A stretch of 64,000 nucleotides of DNA, from the NCBI GenBank assembly GCA_033675545.1, contig JAWDGP010006268.1, positions 52,501-116,500 on the forward strand, written 5' to 3'. This DNA comes from Elysia crispata (lineage: Eukaryota; Mollusca; Gastropoda; Plakobranchidae). Of the stretch, positions 36,186 through 50,400 are shown piece after piece. Under the pieces are notes generated by a model. It ran no database searches and had not been told where the DNA came from. It was given only the letters and a program-made list of their open reading frames with translations. The translations under genes and the position numbers were made by a program. Numbering within the stretch: the stretch's first letter is position 1; the number at the start of each line of letters is the position of its first letter.

Positions 36186-36323
36186 AACCAGCTGCTAAAA
36201 CATTAAGAAATACGAATATTCTTTGAAGTCTGCAGGGAAAGCGAGAGAGAAAGAGATGGGCAGAAAAGCAGATAGTGAAAGTGTGAGAGATGGAGACAGA
36301 AATAGAGAGAGAAAAAGAGAGAG

Positions 36324-36327
<4 letters not shown>

Positions 36328-36410
<83 letters not shown>
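36328..36410. repeat. (GA)n microsatellite
   Basis: A GA run of about 83 bp inside a GA-rich stretch from about 36230 to 36470. Confidence 0.95.
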
Positions 36411-36413
<3 letters not shown>

Positions 36414-37548
36414 AGAGAAAGAGAGAGAGGAGGGAGGGGGAGAGAGAGACAGAGAGAGATGGCCTGCATGATAGAAAGTGAAAGAAAATGGGAGACATTG
36501 TAAGTTCACCATAACTGATTCACTATAAACCTGTTATTAAATGTAGGTCTACTATACATAATGGTATTAAAATCTTTCTTTATTCACTAAAAGTTATCTC
36601 CAATTATAAAATGCAAATGAGTGTGTTGGTTTTTCCAGGGGCTGTTAATGCAAATTAAGCCAAAACATGTACCCGTTCGTGCATAAATGTGACGGAAAAA
36701 AATTTGCTTCAAATTTTAAATCAGCCTGAACGCCACCTAGATAAATTGTTTTAAGTACACATATGAAGTTTCAACGGAGTAGAGCCATTTTAAGTATGTA
36801 AAACAAGGCCATGCACTAAAAGGGTCAAAATTCTATCTCTAGGCCTGTAGGCCAATTTGGCAAATTCCGGAAGTTGATCTATATCTGGTAGCGATGCGGG
36901 TTGTTTGAAAACAATCGACCAACCTTGACCGATGTGGTGTTCTTCCAAGTAGTTTCAGTATAACAGTTTTTAATGATAGTCAAAATCCAAAATTATGCGA
37001 GTGTACAGTTTATCTATTTTGCTTTAACACCGACTAGATGAAGTATAGATTTAGATTTTGTCCTTGATCCACGATGGATTTGTTGGTGCTGTTTTCATAT
37101 TAATATAGAGTCAGATTCCAGATCTACTTTAGAGATTTAAATCAAGACTAGCTATCAGATCTAGATCTAAATTTAGACGCTAGGTTCCAGATCTAGATTT
37201 AGGTTAATTTGTTACGAAAGAACTTAAAGGTATGTTTGATATGGAATAAAAATATTGGGTAATGTTGAGTTGGGTCTGATTACAGTGGAATTTGAAAATG
37301 GCAACTCTTTTCATAAACTAAAGTACTTAGCCTATACCATAGCAAGGGTTGCCGTTATTCTCGCAAAATGGAATAAAGAAGAATTTGTTTTGATGAATGG
37401 CAGATAAGTAGTTTTCGAAAATCTTTGCTGTTAGTGAGATGCATACTCAGCAGAGGTCTTGCGTAGCACATGCAACTTGCTGAACCACACTGTGTGATAC
37501 CAGAGCTCTGGTAATACTGATACTAGGCCTAGACATATTTTAATATAT

Positions 37549-39311
37549 GGGTCAGCCCACCAGTACTGTTTACCATTTGTGGACATAGAGGGTCAAATTT
37601 GAACTATGTCACATCAAAACAGCAAAGTACTGTATAGAATGTTTGATTCTTGATATTTGTTGTGAGAAAAGTGCAGACCTCAGGCTAGCATAGTTTTGGA
37701 GAAATTTTTATGCAACTGATGTGACCACCAAGGAGTGTTACCAGGACAAACATATATGATCATTTGCAATAAAATATCAATAACAATAGCATATGTTTGT
37801 ATATAAACACAAAGACTTTGAGTAGTGTGTAACATCCAAGGTACTTTTATTAAAATTGATCCTAGAGAAGATTGAATCTAGTGAACATGATTTGATAGGA
37901 ATGTTACAGGACAAGCATATGACATAAAAACATTAGACAAAAGTTTCTATAGCATTGTTAAAACACCCAAATCATGGTTATACATATGTTTAATTCAAAA
38001 GATGTAGGACAAGCCATCTTAAAAATCTAAAAGGGTCTTAAAGATTATTTTTAAATAATAAGTATAGTATGAAAATATTTGCATGTTAGGAACATTACAG
38101 GACAAACTATAAATGGAAAACTGTGTACCAGACACATAATGATCTACTTATATACCATAATAAAAAAAATGTGTTTTACATGGTTGAATCTTCATGTTTT
38201 TAAAAATATTGGCTTGTTTTGAAAAAAGACGGCTCTTGTGAAGAAAAAGTAGATGAGTAGCGATTAGTTAGGAACGTTACTGGACAACAAAAAAAACAAA
38301 AAAAATGACTGAATATTAATGCTTTTATCTTATGATCTTCCTTTATATTGGGTTCATGTTAAACATATTCTATACTCCAACTTTAACAAAAAATTGTTCC
38401 AGGTGAAAATGAATTTAGTTATGATAGTAGGCCCCTACCTGTACTGATATAACAACAAAACAAACATTTCAAAAACTTAGGATCCACTCTTATTAAAGGT
38501 AAGTAGGTTGTTAGGAAAAAATGCAATATGAAAATACTGTGGAAGCAAAAAAGAAAACAAACAAAATAGAGCAAAGAGATATTTAATTAATCATAGAGTG
38601 GGCATATCATGTGATAAAGAAGATGTTAGAAATGTTTCAAAAGAAGTACACTCCACCTGTACCCAGTAACACTCATAACGCCCCTTGGCTTTCCTCGAGT
38701 TTAAACTCACTTGAAGTTATTGTTACAAACGGATGACAATTTTACCCTTTTAGTTTGACCGCTAATAACAGCTGACTGATGCAAGCTATTTTCTAATGGT
38801 TAGAATCAAACTATTGCTCGTTTTTTGTTTGATTTAAATATTGGTCTTTGACACTGGGGTCATACACAGGCGTTTGAAAATTTTCTTGAAATGAAGGAAC
38901 TCAAAACGGACGAACACAGTAACAAGTCTAACGCAATTTTTAACTGCCGCTCAACACATAATAGTGCAAACTTCAGGTTTTGATTTCAGTAGATCGAAAA
39001 ATTGAAATCCTGGTCTTACAATAGGACACTTGTAAAAGCAAAGTGGCTTTCCATGATGCTTGACTATAGCATTTAAGTCAGGCATATTTTGATGTCCACT
39101 TTCGGAAGGGGATTTTTACCACATTTCTGGTTTTCATTTGCAAATAAAGCTGTTATAACAAATCCTATGACATTTTCAAGCTTATGGGAGGTAGTTGATA
39201 TTATTTTGAAACTTTTCCAAGAATTTAAAGGTAATTTTTAAATTTGTGCTTTGATTTTTATGCATCTGAAAATAGGACCAAAGGTGGTAAACAGTACTGG
39301 TGGACTGACCC
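37549..39311. mobile_element. 1.76-kb non-coding element with terminal inverted repeats
   Basis: The left end reads GGGTCAGCCCACCAGTACTG then TTTACCA. The reverse complement of the right end reads GGGTCAGTCCACCAGTACTG then TTTACCA, so 26 of 27 bases match. ATATAT flanks both sides, which is either the target duplication or part of the ends. The 1763-bp interior has no open frame of note, so the element is non-autonomous. A motif close to TTAGGAACRTTACAGGACAA occurs at about 37735, 37897, 38088 and 38270, with weaker forms elsewhere. I cannot assign the superfamily. Confidence 0.8.
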
Positions 39312-40760
39312 ATATATTTGTTGTGTTATTTTGATTTCAACTATGCTGTAACTGATGCAAAATGATAGTTTATCCCAAGATAGACTAAGGTGAGTGAACC
39401 TATGGTTACAGATGAAAAAGCAACTGACATTTAGATTTAAAGAACTTAATTATTAAGATCTAAAAGTAAAAGCTTTTCAAGATTGCCTTCTAGTTCTATC
39501 CGATAATTCGTGATAGAAGCTACCATTTTGTTTGCCTACAATCTAGTCTAGATACAAATAACTTGCAATATAGGTTTAGACTGCAATGCCTTTATGAGTA
39601 GGCCTTCTTTTTGTCTGAAGTGTCAATAATTCTAAACTATATCGCTTTCAACCCCTATAAATGGATTTTAAATCAGTCTAAAGCAATAAAAAGATGCTAG
39701 AAATTTTTTTTTTTTGAGTTTTCGGAGTCAAAAGTGCCGGGGGTTAGTATTATGCAGCAAGGCCAACAAGAGTTGAAAAAAAAACTCATGAATGCATGTG
39801 ATCTAGATTTACTATAAATTATATTATCGTCAATTCAATGTTAGTTTTCTTTGAGAATTGTTGTTATGGTAGGTCACTGTTTCAATGAGTTTCATGCGAA
39901 AAAACAAATTCGGAACCATTATATTATTACTCTCTAAATCTTGATCCTGGTGCTATCCGCAATACCTCTCCTGGTTTTAAAGCTTTTTTGGGCAAGCTGC
40001 TCCAAGCCCTATGCACACCTACTCAAGAAAAACATTAACTCAGGTCAAATGGGCCCATAGATTAAAATAAAATACTGATCAAAAGCAAAAGCCGTTGCCA
40101 AAACAAGTCTTTCAAGGATTATTCTGACAAACCCAAATAGGTAAAAAAAAATTGACAAACATAATCTTCTTTGAAGTTAATCTTTTTTAACATAGAAGCG
40201 ACCTCTGTCCACTTGAAAAGAGATTGAAACTAAAGAGGTTACAGAGCTTACCCAAGATACTGAGATGCCTTGTCAGAAATGAAAATATAAAAGACATTGA
40301 CGTGTTACGTATCTCCTTACATTCTGATTCTAGACTAAAGGAAGTGGGAATTTATCTAACTCAAACTTATTCTGCTGCAACTCTGTAGGCTCTCCAAATA
40401 TATTAAACTTCCTTGCAATTTAAGCATTGAGTTTAAAATGAAAATATCTTAGACAAAAAATTGGTGACAACAAAAGTCAATAAACAGCGTCCTCTGATTC
40501 TAAAGATTATCAGGACAAAATTTATCTTTGATTAGAAAAGAACATGACCTCGTATTGAAAGACCTCTTAAGGCTTGGGAATAATTGTTTCAGGAAAGAGC
40601 TTGCTTTGGTCACAAAAGGAAATAAGTGAGCATTTTGTTTGCTATTTCAATTAGATTTTCTTAACGCCACAAGTGTAAATCTCAAAAACCAATGTATTTT
40701 ACAACTTATAAATAAATGTCTTTTAATGCTTCTTTCTAATAGTATATTAAAAAGACACAG
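39312..40760. other. 5' flank of the RhoGEF gene
   Basis: AT-rich DNA with no recognised exon. A non-coding first exon of the RhoGEF could lie here, because a CAG directly precedes its first ATG, but the tract before it is a poor acceptor. Confidence 0.4.
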
Positions 40761-43700
40761 ATGTCTTTATCTGGAGAGGCAGTGCTGTTCGCTGCCAGCC
40801 CCAATGATCGAATTGCCCAGGAATCTGCTCGACAAGAGCGAAGGCGTAGGAAAGTTCTCAGGGAACTTGTGGACACTGAGAGACGCTACTTGCATCATTT
40901 GCAGCTCATTAATAAGGTGAGGGTTTAGGATTTTCCATCTTATTATCTTCCTTTTTTCCATATTTGCTGCTTGGTATCGTAGGATAGACTTGTAGTTTAA
41001 CTTTTACAATTTTTGTAGCATTGTGAAGGTAATTTCCAAATTCCATGTCCAAAACTACGGATTATGTGATATTCTAATATTTGATACCGATGTAATTCAT
41101 TTTTGTTCTGGGCATTTTTTTTTATCTAATATATTAACCTTTTCTTATGTTTTTTTTTTTTGGCTTAACAAACTGATAAATGAGACTGCCTTCAAATTTT
41201 TCTGCAGCAAAAATTAGTGTCTGCCCTATGTCAAAATTTATGTGTGAAAGTGAACTTGTGAAAGCTAAAAGTTTTAGCAGAATCCAAAAGCAAATCATAA
41301 CTTTGATTTTAATTATAGCAGCATTCATGCATTAAAAACAATTAAAATGGTTTTTTCTTCGAGGCTATGCTATATTTGTGTATACCTTGTACTCTGTTGG
41401 TATTTATAAGCAATTCAATGTTACAGCTAGAACATTCTGAAAAATTGACTAAAACATAAGTTTTTTTTTTACACAATTGACAGAGGAAAGTTATTACAAA
41501 TGACTGAAAAATGATCTTTTGTAACAGCAAAAATCAAAGTCGAAACAGATGTAGTTTTGCTTTGGGCACAGAAGGAAAAATCCTAAGCATTATAAGAGAT
41601 CATTTTTAAGTGCTATCGCTAAGACCAATTTAATATCTAAATTTTAATTGTATACCATCTCTATCATATCCACAGTACTTTTTCTTCCCACTGAAGTTTT
41701 CATACATTGTGCCAGACTCCGTCCACAGTATACTGTTTAGCAATCTTGAAGAGATCTATGAGGTTAACGTGACCCTTTTAGAGCAGATCGAGCAGTCCAC
41801 TATAGGAGCTGCTTTCTCCCAAATGGGACCTTTCCTTAAGCTATACTCAACTTATGCTAACAACCACCAGCAAGCGCTCAATACCTTGCAGGTACATGCA
41901 TGATATTCTCTTGCCCCCCCTGTTCGTCACTTTGAATGTGACAGGAATAACTCTGTGTTTTCTTTGAATGTATTGTGAGAGAATGGAAATTTTTATATGT
42001 TTTTGTGAGTAATTACTCATATTGGCTTCTAAATTTTCTATGTGAAAAAGAAGTTGAAATACCTGAATTTGCAGAAGGGATTTTTTTTTTTACAAATGTA
42101 TGTTTCTAGCTATGATCAGTCAGGTTCTTCTTCAAATTTTTCTTTTTATATTGTATTGAGTCTTTGTTGTTTCATAAAAGTGTATCTTTTTTCCAAATTG
42201 ATGGTTGAAAATAATCTCCTCACATTTCTCTGCCCATACATCTTTAGACAAAATTAAAGATCATCAAAAATGATTAAAAGTCTACAAAGTACAATGTGCT
42301 CTCACTTTGAAGCAAGTCTGAATGATTTTTGCTTGAACAGTCTTTACTTGTTCTTTAACCAGGAATGGCACAGCAAGAGTGATGAGTTTTCAAGCTTTAT
42401 CAGCAAGCAAGAAGACTTGCCGCAGGTGATGGGACTCAAACTTCCAGCTCTGCTGATCACACCTGTTCAGAGGATACCTAGGTGCTTATAGTCCATACGG
42501 CAAATTATTTAAGTGTTCTTTAAGGCATTGTTTTTTTGCTACTGTAAAAAAAAAAATAGTATTACAAAACGAATTACTACCAGTCATGAGGTTTCAGTTA
42601 ATTTCAAATATCAGGAGATAGAGCTTAAAAAATCTAGATCTTTTCAGTCGCGGGTTCAGTATATTCACCGCATTTAATGAGCAAACCTAAAAGCTCAATG
42701 GGACATAAAATCAATTATACATTTCCAGTCTTTTGTGCTTATTTTTCTCCTGCAACTGGAAAATTTACTCTAATTAAGTTGTTGTCCATTATAAGTTTGA
42801 ATTATTTTTAAAATAAAGCTCAACTTCCATGGATAATTTAGTATTTCTACCACGTAAAAGCTGTAAGTATTTCTTTTGGATCTTTTTTCTCAGCCAATAT
42901 GTGTATTGAATGCGTTAAATTTTTTTTAACTTCTAAGTTTTCTAAAAATCAATGTGTCATGTTCTTTGCATCATTTACCTAGATTTTATTGGAGACATGA
43001 ACAGACTCCATCCTCCTCTTAACTTGCTTTTGTTGTTGTTCTTGTTGTTTGATTATAGGGTGGGTCTTGAAGTTAGTTGATCTGGAATCATGTTTTACTG
43101 CATAATATTTAGCTGCCTACAGTGGTTACTATAATTTTTTTTTCTAACATTCAGTGCTAAAAAATTTTCTTCCCTTTTTTAATTTGTTTTTTGTTTTGAT
43201 TATTTACTTTGCCAGGTACAAGCTTTTGTTGGAGGAGCTGTTAAACAACACCCCACAAGATCATTATGACTACACTAAGTTAAAAGGTTGGTTTGAGACT
43301 CGCTGCCTTACTTCTTTAAAAATTATTACACTAGATTTAGGAATAATCCTCTGGCCATGCCAAAGTCATTTCTTGTGTGGATTGATGGTTAGCAGAGCTT
43401 CCAGCATCATTTCAGACTTCTTTCTACATCCACTGGTTTTTTTTTTCTGTATTATAAATTTTGTTTTGTCTGTGTCAAGTCCAAGGTAGCTTTGCTAGGA
43501 TGATAATTCTTATCTGATTCAACATAACCCCAGGAGGTATGTGTATTGTTTGCGCTTTTAGGGAGAAATTTGTTTGACAGCTTGATCCTTTTTGAAATGT
43601 TTGGTGTATGTAGTTTGCTTGTGATATTGAGATGAAAGGCTGAGTTAAGAAATGCTCTTGGTGATTGATATGTCTTCTAATTTGGGTGATATCCCTAACT

Positions 43701-46700
43701 GGTGTCAAATGCGGGCACGAAATTTGACCTTCTTCAGAGTAAAGACAAAAGCATCATGGAAAAATGCTGTTCTGTAGAGGACAGTAGTAGTGACTTGATT
43801 AGTCAGTACTTAGCTGTTGCTAATCTAAACACCACTTCTGCTTCTTTTCAAATTTGATAAATAGTATGCACAATAAATGGTAAGATTAAAACTTTTAGAC
43901 AAGAAATAATTATCAGTAGTGAAGGGCGTATGGTGTGTCTGAAGCATGAATTTTTTTCATATTTGGTTTTATATCAATTAGTTTCATTTGGCTATAATTA
44001 AAAAAGAATTTTTTTTAATTGGGATATGGAGAATCAATAATGATGGCTTTGATATTCCTCTGATTTTTTTAAATATTCTTTTAATTTTTATTTTTTGTTA
44101 CAGAAGCCACAGCTATCATTGAAGAAATAGCAACTCATATCAATGAACACATCCGCCAAAATGAAAACTTCCAGAAAATGCTCTCCATTCAACGCAGCTT
44201 TGACAATTCAGCTCCAAAACTTTTATCTCCCGGAAGAACTTTTATTAAAGAAGGACCTTTAAAAAAGGTATATATGCTTAAATCTGATGAAGAATCTTGT
44301 TATATATGTATAAAAAGTTTTCATCATAATTTTATATCTGCTTGCTTCTGAAAGCTTATTTTTATGATCAGTGTGTAGATTTTTGCCCAGTTACAGTAGA
44401 AAGTGTTTGTTGAAACAAACCTATCTAGGCAGTGAGATTATGTAAAATAGGAAATCCTCCTACCCACATTGATTCTACTTATAAGATATCAAAGAACTTT
44501 CTTATTTTTTTAGGCAAGGCTGTTCGTCCTAAAGTTATGGCAATTTTATCGATACCAGATCTTTCTTCCAACATTTGAAACAATTTGTTAAATGATTTTT
44601 TTTTCTAAGTTTCCATAATCAAACATGTCATATTTCGGATGCTTTTAGTTTTTTTGAGAGCACAAATATGATTAGGGTTCACCACATGAATTAAAAAATG
44701 TAGGAGAAAAAACATATTATCCAAAATTTTGACATGGCACTGGTACAAAGAAAGAAAAAGCTGCTGTGTCTGAGAAAATTCTAAATATTCATGATATTTC
44801 TATTGTATCTCTACATAAACAGGTTAAGATCTGTATGCTTACAATCTCCTTTTATTTATACGGTTGGGTAGGATAACTTATTTGGCAAGCAAATCAAATA
44901 GAAATTCAGTTTTCCTGTTACGTGTCAGTAAGATTGGCTGGTAATGCTAGGGCCAGCATGTCAGCGAATCAGGAAATTAGAGCTAGCCGGAGAACCTTGC
45001 TGGCAGATTTAATGTTTTGTTTCGATAAGAAAAATTTGACAAGATGTGACAATCAGTTTCCTTTCTGCTGGCACATCAATTAATTAATTTGATGCCCTTC
45101 TCTTTAGTGTAGTTGATCATAACTTTCCATGAAGTGGTTTTTTTTTGTTCAGCTAGTTGTCAGATTGCAGAGATAATGAAGGAATAAAAGGTGTCCTATG
45201 ATAGACTTCATTACGGTTGAGGTTTCGTTTGATCCAATGTTCAATGTGAGGTCCATTGTAACAGTATGGTTTCATTGCAGGCCAAATAAAAAATTGGGAT
45301 TACATCTTGCAGGTTGATCATCTCCAGCCAGCTTGTACCCATGCTCAGTTATCATTTCTGACCAAACTGTCTGTTTACACCAAAGATGTTCTCCTCACTG
45401 AATATTTTTTCATACAATCATCTCTGTCCATTCATGTTCCAGGTCTCCAGAAAGGGAGGTAAAGCATATGAGCGGATGTTCTTCCTTTTCTCTGACATTT
45501 TGCTGTATGGGAAACCAAAGTTTCTAGATGGAGGAGGCAAATCTTATACCTGCTCTTGTGTTTTGCCCTTACGCCATTGTAAAGTGGAGCCTGTCTTCAT
45601 CACCAGTTTAAAGAAAGCAGATACAGGTGGTGTTTTCAAGGTATGTTGAAAAATGTAGAAATCTTACTGCTGTCCAAAACGTGAATATTTATAAATTGGC
45701 ATTACAGTGCACTATTTCTGTTGACTTTTTAAGCAGAGCTAGGGTAGAATAGTAAAGAAAACGCACCTTACTGTTAGCATCAACCATTTAGAGCAAGATT
45801 ATTCTAAGTCATTCATGCGCAAGAGGTATCACCAGTTCTCAAAATAGGGTGTTTGGGCTATGCCATGACCTTCTAAAAAATCATTTGTACTTATTTTGCC
45901 ATTGCAGTAGTCGTTAAAGGGGGTACTATATATGCAAACAAGATTTATAGATATGGCAGGGAAAAGGCTCACACAATGGGCTTCATATATGGGATAAAGT
46001 GCTGCACTACTTTGTAACGCTGCACACTTTTTTTCTGAAGAGCTCGCAATTCACCTTGTGTCAATGACATAGTAGCTTGTGAAACAATAGTTTTACTCAA
46101 AAAAAAAAGAATACGCTTATTTTAATATTCTCATGCCTTGATTTTTCATATAAGCTATCCAAAGTGAAGATGAAAATTCAAACCCAATCATTAACAGACT
46201 TGTTTGTTATAAGTCCAGTTGTGCAAAACTATAATTTTTTTACTAAAGTAACTGAGGTTACTTTTATTTTGTCCTGTCCAATATATGTAGTTGAAACGTC
46301 CTTCCAATCAGCTTGACTTAAGCTTTGAAAAATGCCATTGCATTCAAATTGGAAGCATGTGCAATAAAACATGAGATGTGATATATTTATAATACCTACT
46401 TTCTTACGAGTTGTTCATGTCTTTGATTTCTCAGCTAACATGCAAGGAAGAAAACTTGCTGCTCTATTCAGATGACAGAGAAAATGCTCAGCAATGGAGT
46501 GAAGAACTGGAGAAAGCAATCAGGTAACTTTGAAATGATGCTGTGCTCTTTAATTATTGTTCACATTTTGATGTTTTGTTTTCCTTAGCCCCCATAATCC
46601 TACCTCAATGTGAAGCTTTCTTTTTCTTCATTGTCAGATAGACGTTCCATTACAAACAAAAACAAAATTGGGAATAAGTCCTTGCAGGGAGTGGCAATTT

Positions 46701-47386
46701 TTCAAAGAGTCAGGACAATGTTCATTATTTGTCCCGTTATTTTTTTTTGTCAGGTCTATTACCAATTATGACAGTTATTGCGATTTTAGTTTTTGGATAT
46801 CAGTTTGAGTTTCAATAATTTCCCCCTTAGCATCCTTGACATTCAACCTTTCACTCTAAATCTTTGTAGCTTTACTTGTTGTCCTTCTTGTGCTAGCATG
46901 ACTGCTAACGTGAATAGGAGAGATAGAAGGTCTAAGCTGATTTAACTAGCTTTGCCATTAATATATTATAGTATGTTAGGGACCGTTCTTTAATGACGTC
47001 AGCCTATTAGGGGGGAGGGGGGTTCTTTGGGCCAGCTGACCCTGAGCTGACTCCAGAAAGGGGGGGGGGGGATACAATGATCTCATCTTTTAATAATAAA
47101 GTTAAACACTATAAGTATAAATAACAACTATTTAGCATTATTCATTTTGTTGTGTTGTCTCTATAGCTAACTGTTACTGTTAGTAGTGTTAGATGGTATT
47201 CTTGACGAAACAAATGTGCAATTGATAGAAATATTATTGATCTATAAAGCTGACCTCAGCTTGGGGGGGAGGGGGGGGGTCAAACAAAAGCTGATTATAG
47301 GCTGACAGGAGGGGGGAGGGGGTAAAAATTGGCTGAAAAAAGCTAACGTCATTAAAGAATGGTCCCTTACCATAGATGTTTTATCT

Positions 47387-47430
<44 letters not shown>

Positions 47431-50400
47431 TCCCAGGAAATTTTGCAATGATCGGCAGACTCTACGCAAGCCAAGTAGTAACAAAATTCCTCTCAGAGGG
47501 CGCTCTCTCAGGCGACACAGAAAGGAGCAGCAAAAGACGGAAACCAAGATATATGGAGTAAGGTTCTGAGTGCTGCTACTATGCAACTTATTGATAAAAC
47601 TTATCCAGAGAATACTAATGGTAGGGATAGGTATTTCTGGTTCGGATTTGAACAAAGTTGTTGTAAGATTCATCCAACTTGAAGTCTGTGAAAATTGCTT
47701 GTCGTGCTCATAAAAACCTAAAGTTATTTTTTTTCAGAAGATCTATACCAAACTGTTGTCAAATACAGACCTAGAGTTGAAACGTCAGCTTGTTCAAAGA
47801 GCTTTTTGAAAGTTACTCCTTTCTGAGAAGATATGATATTATTCTATATGGTTTTTCAGGTATAAATTATATATTTCAGTATTCCTAACCAGCATTTACT
47901 TGTGGAAAAAATGGTGATGTTGATGCACTAACACAAAATGTCTAAATTTTCTTGATTGAGCCCCCCACCAAATGAAAATTTTTTGTGAAAGTGCTTCTCA
48001 TCGATATGAACTTTGTGAACATTTTTTTCAAAAGTGTGTAGCTCCGTTTTTCTTAAATGAAAGGTTTTTTTAGAGACCCTAAGTACTTATTGCCTTTAAG
48101 TAGATAAAGGAATATATTTACTAATGGAAAATGAACATGTAAACTATTATTATGTAATTGATTCATTCAGTTCATTTTTCTATCTTTCAAAAAAAACCAA
48201 GTTTGAATATATACTGGTACCGTTTTAGTTGAGGCATCTGTGAAGTTTTACTCTCTGCTGCATTATTTCAGTAGATATTCCGATGGGATGACCTCTGCCC
48301 AGGTCAGGCTAACGCTGAACTAAGTGATGTGGTATCAACAAAGTGTTGTGGTATCCATTCTGCTTGTTGGGTGTGCTCGAACAGAGTAAATGATTTAAAA
48401 ATAAATAAAAGGTATCAACAGACTTCTTTTTATGTTCACGTGTCTGCTTCTAGACCACGCCTCTGCGTCCTGTGTCCCTAGTACGATCGAGCAGCCCGGA
48501 TTCCGATGGTCACTCTAACAGATCCTCCTGGTACCAGCTAAGTGACGGGTTTGACCTTGACTCCTCCACAGATCTGTGTGAGAGTGGAAGTGCTCAGTTT
48601 GCTTCACACTCAGACAAAAATCTCAGGTGAGATTCTTTGATCATCCTCTCATCCATAGTTTGTGTCCGACAAAGTGGTGAAATTGTTCCTGTGAAATTAA
48701 CAAGGAGACTTAAGTATGAACCTAAATGCCAACAACTGCATCCTTCTCTAGTTAAAAGTAAATAAAATACTAGTCAAAAATTAATCAAAATCATGGAACT
48801 TAGATGGCTATTTAGAATTTAGACTTGAACGCTCCAGATTTCTTGGAACTGCAACACCTTAGTTAGCCTTAAACTTTCTTATGGTTGTAATACTTAGAAC
48901 ACGTATGCTTCCTGGGAACTGCAACACCATAGACCTTGGAACTGTATTAATTAAACCCTTACACTGCCACCTGATATTAAAATGGGCATGAATTTAATTC
49001 AATAAAGATAGACAAACCAAACTTCCTGGGCATAATAATACATAGAACTACATAACTGCATTCTCAAATATACAAATTATGTCACTTGACACCAGCAGCC
49101 GTCTTGATTTACACGAAATATGTAAATCTTGCAATTCATTCAAATCATTATCTGATTATGGATGTTGTTTGTAGCTGGATTTTTGTAAAGTATGTTATAT
49201 TTTATGTATAAATGCTTTTAAATCAATAAAAAGGAGAGAAAAAAAGTAAGTCAAAAAGCATTTGTTGTAAAAGAAAAATAATTCATGCAAATTAGCAACA
49301 GGTTGATAAGTTGAACAACATGCACCTCTGAGCTCTCTTCAAGCAACTTGACCAACATGTTCAAATCAAACATCAATTTCCATTGGGTTATGGGTCTTTA
49401 TTTTATAAATATGTGCTCTGAACTGATTTACCCTGAACAGCTGCTCTGCCAAGCCCATTTCTGTCATTAATTTGGACCACTTGGTCTGGAGCTTTAGGCA
49501 GAATTTCAAGTCATCAATGTCAGGGCCACTGTAGATATTTTCCCTCTATATAGAAATCAAATAAGCATCCAATTCATCCTCATTGCAATATTGCTTTCTC
49601 CTGATTCTGAATCAAAGCATTCAGAGGAATCATCATGATTCCTGTTCCAATCTGATAGCAAAAAAAAAAAAAGTTTTGGCATTGGTTCAGAATAGCATAA
49701 ACATCAGTTCAACAGAAAGTGAAACCTGCTATTATGAAAGTCATTCATAGTAAACTAGAGTATCATATTGGCCTTACATTGGCTCATTCAAGCAAATGAC
49801 AAATGTGTCAATTCAAGCTACTCAATAAATATTCCAATGTGGCAAAATTGGGAACATTGTTTATATTCGACATTTGTCAAATGTGGTAATTCAAAATATA
49901 AAATGAATATTCAACAACTGTCAAAGATCGCAGCGTAGTGTTTCAGTTTACAGCTTCCTGGGTATTGTGACACTTAAATAAATAGAAGTTTTTTTTATAA
50001 GAACATTAGAAGCTTCATGCTTCATGGCTAATTCTTCCATTTTCCTCTGATGAATTTTTTTTCTTTATATGAAATTGGGTGAGGTACAAAAAATTCTTAA
50101 TGTAACATGACCTTTAATTTGATCATCATCTGAATGTATTTATATGCATATTTGTCTCTACCAGGAAAGATTCAGAGTCTGACATACCAGATCTAGTGCT
50201 TGACCAGAATGAGGGCTTTCCTCCTATAGTGGAGTCTCCTACTCCAAGCACATCCAGTGGCTACAGCCTCAGATCAAAGTCAAATCAAGAAAATCTCTCA
50301 CCTGATCTACACCCCAAGCATGATAATCTGGTTGGTTGTAATACAACAGTCTTGTATGTAGACTTATATAGTCCATTGGAGTATATTTGCTTATATCTGC

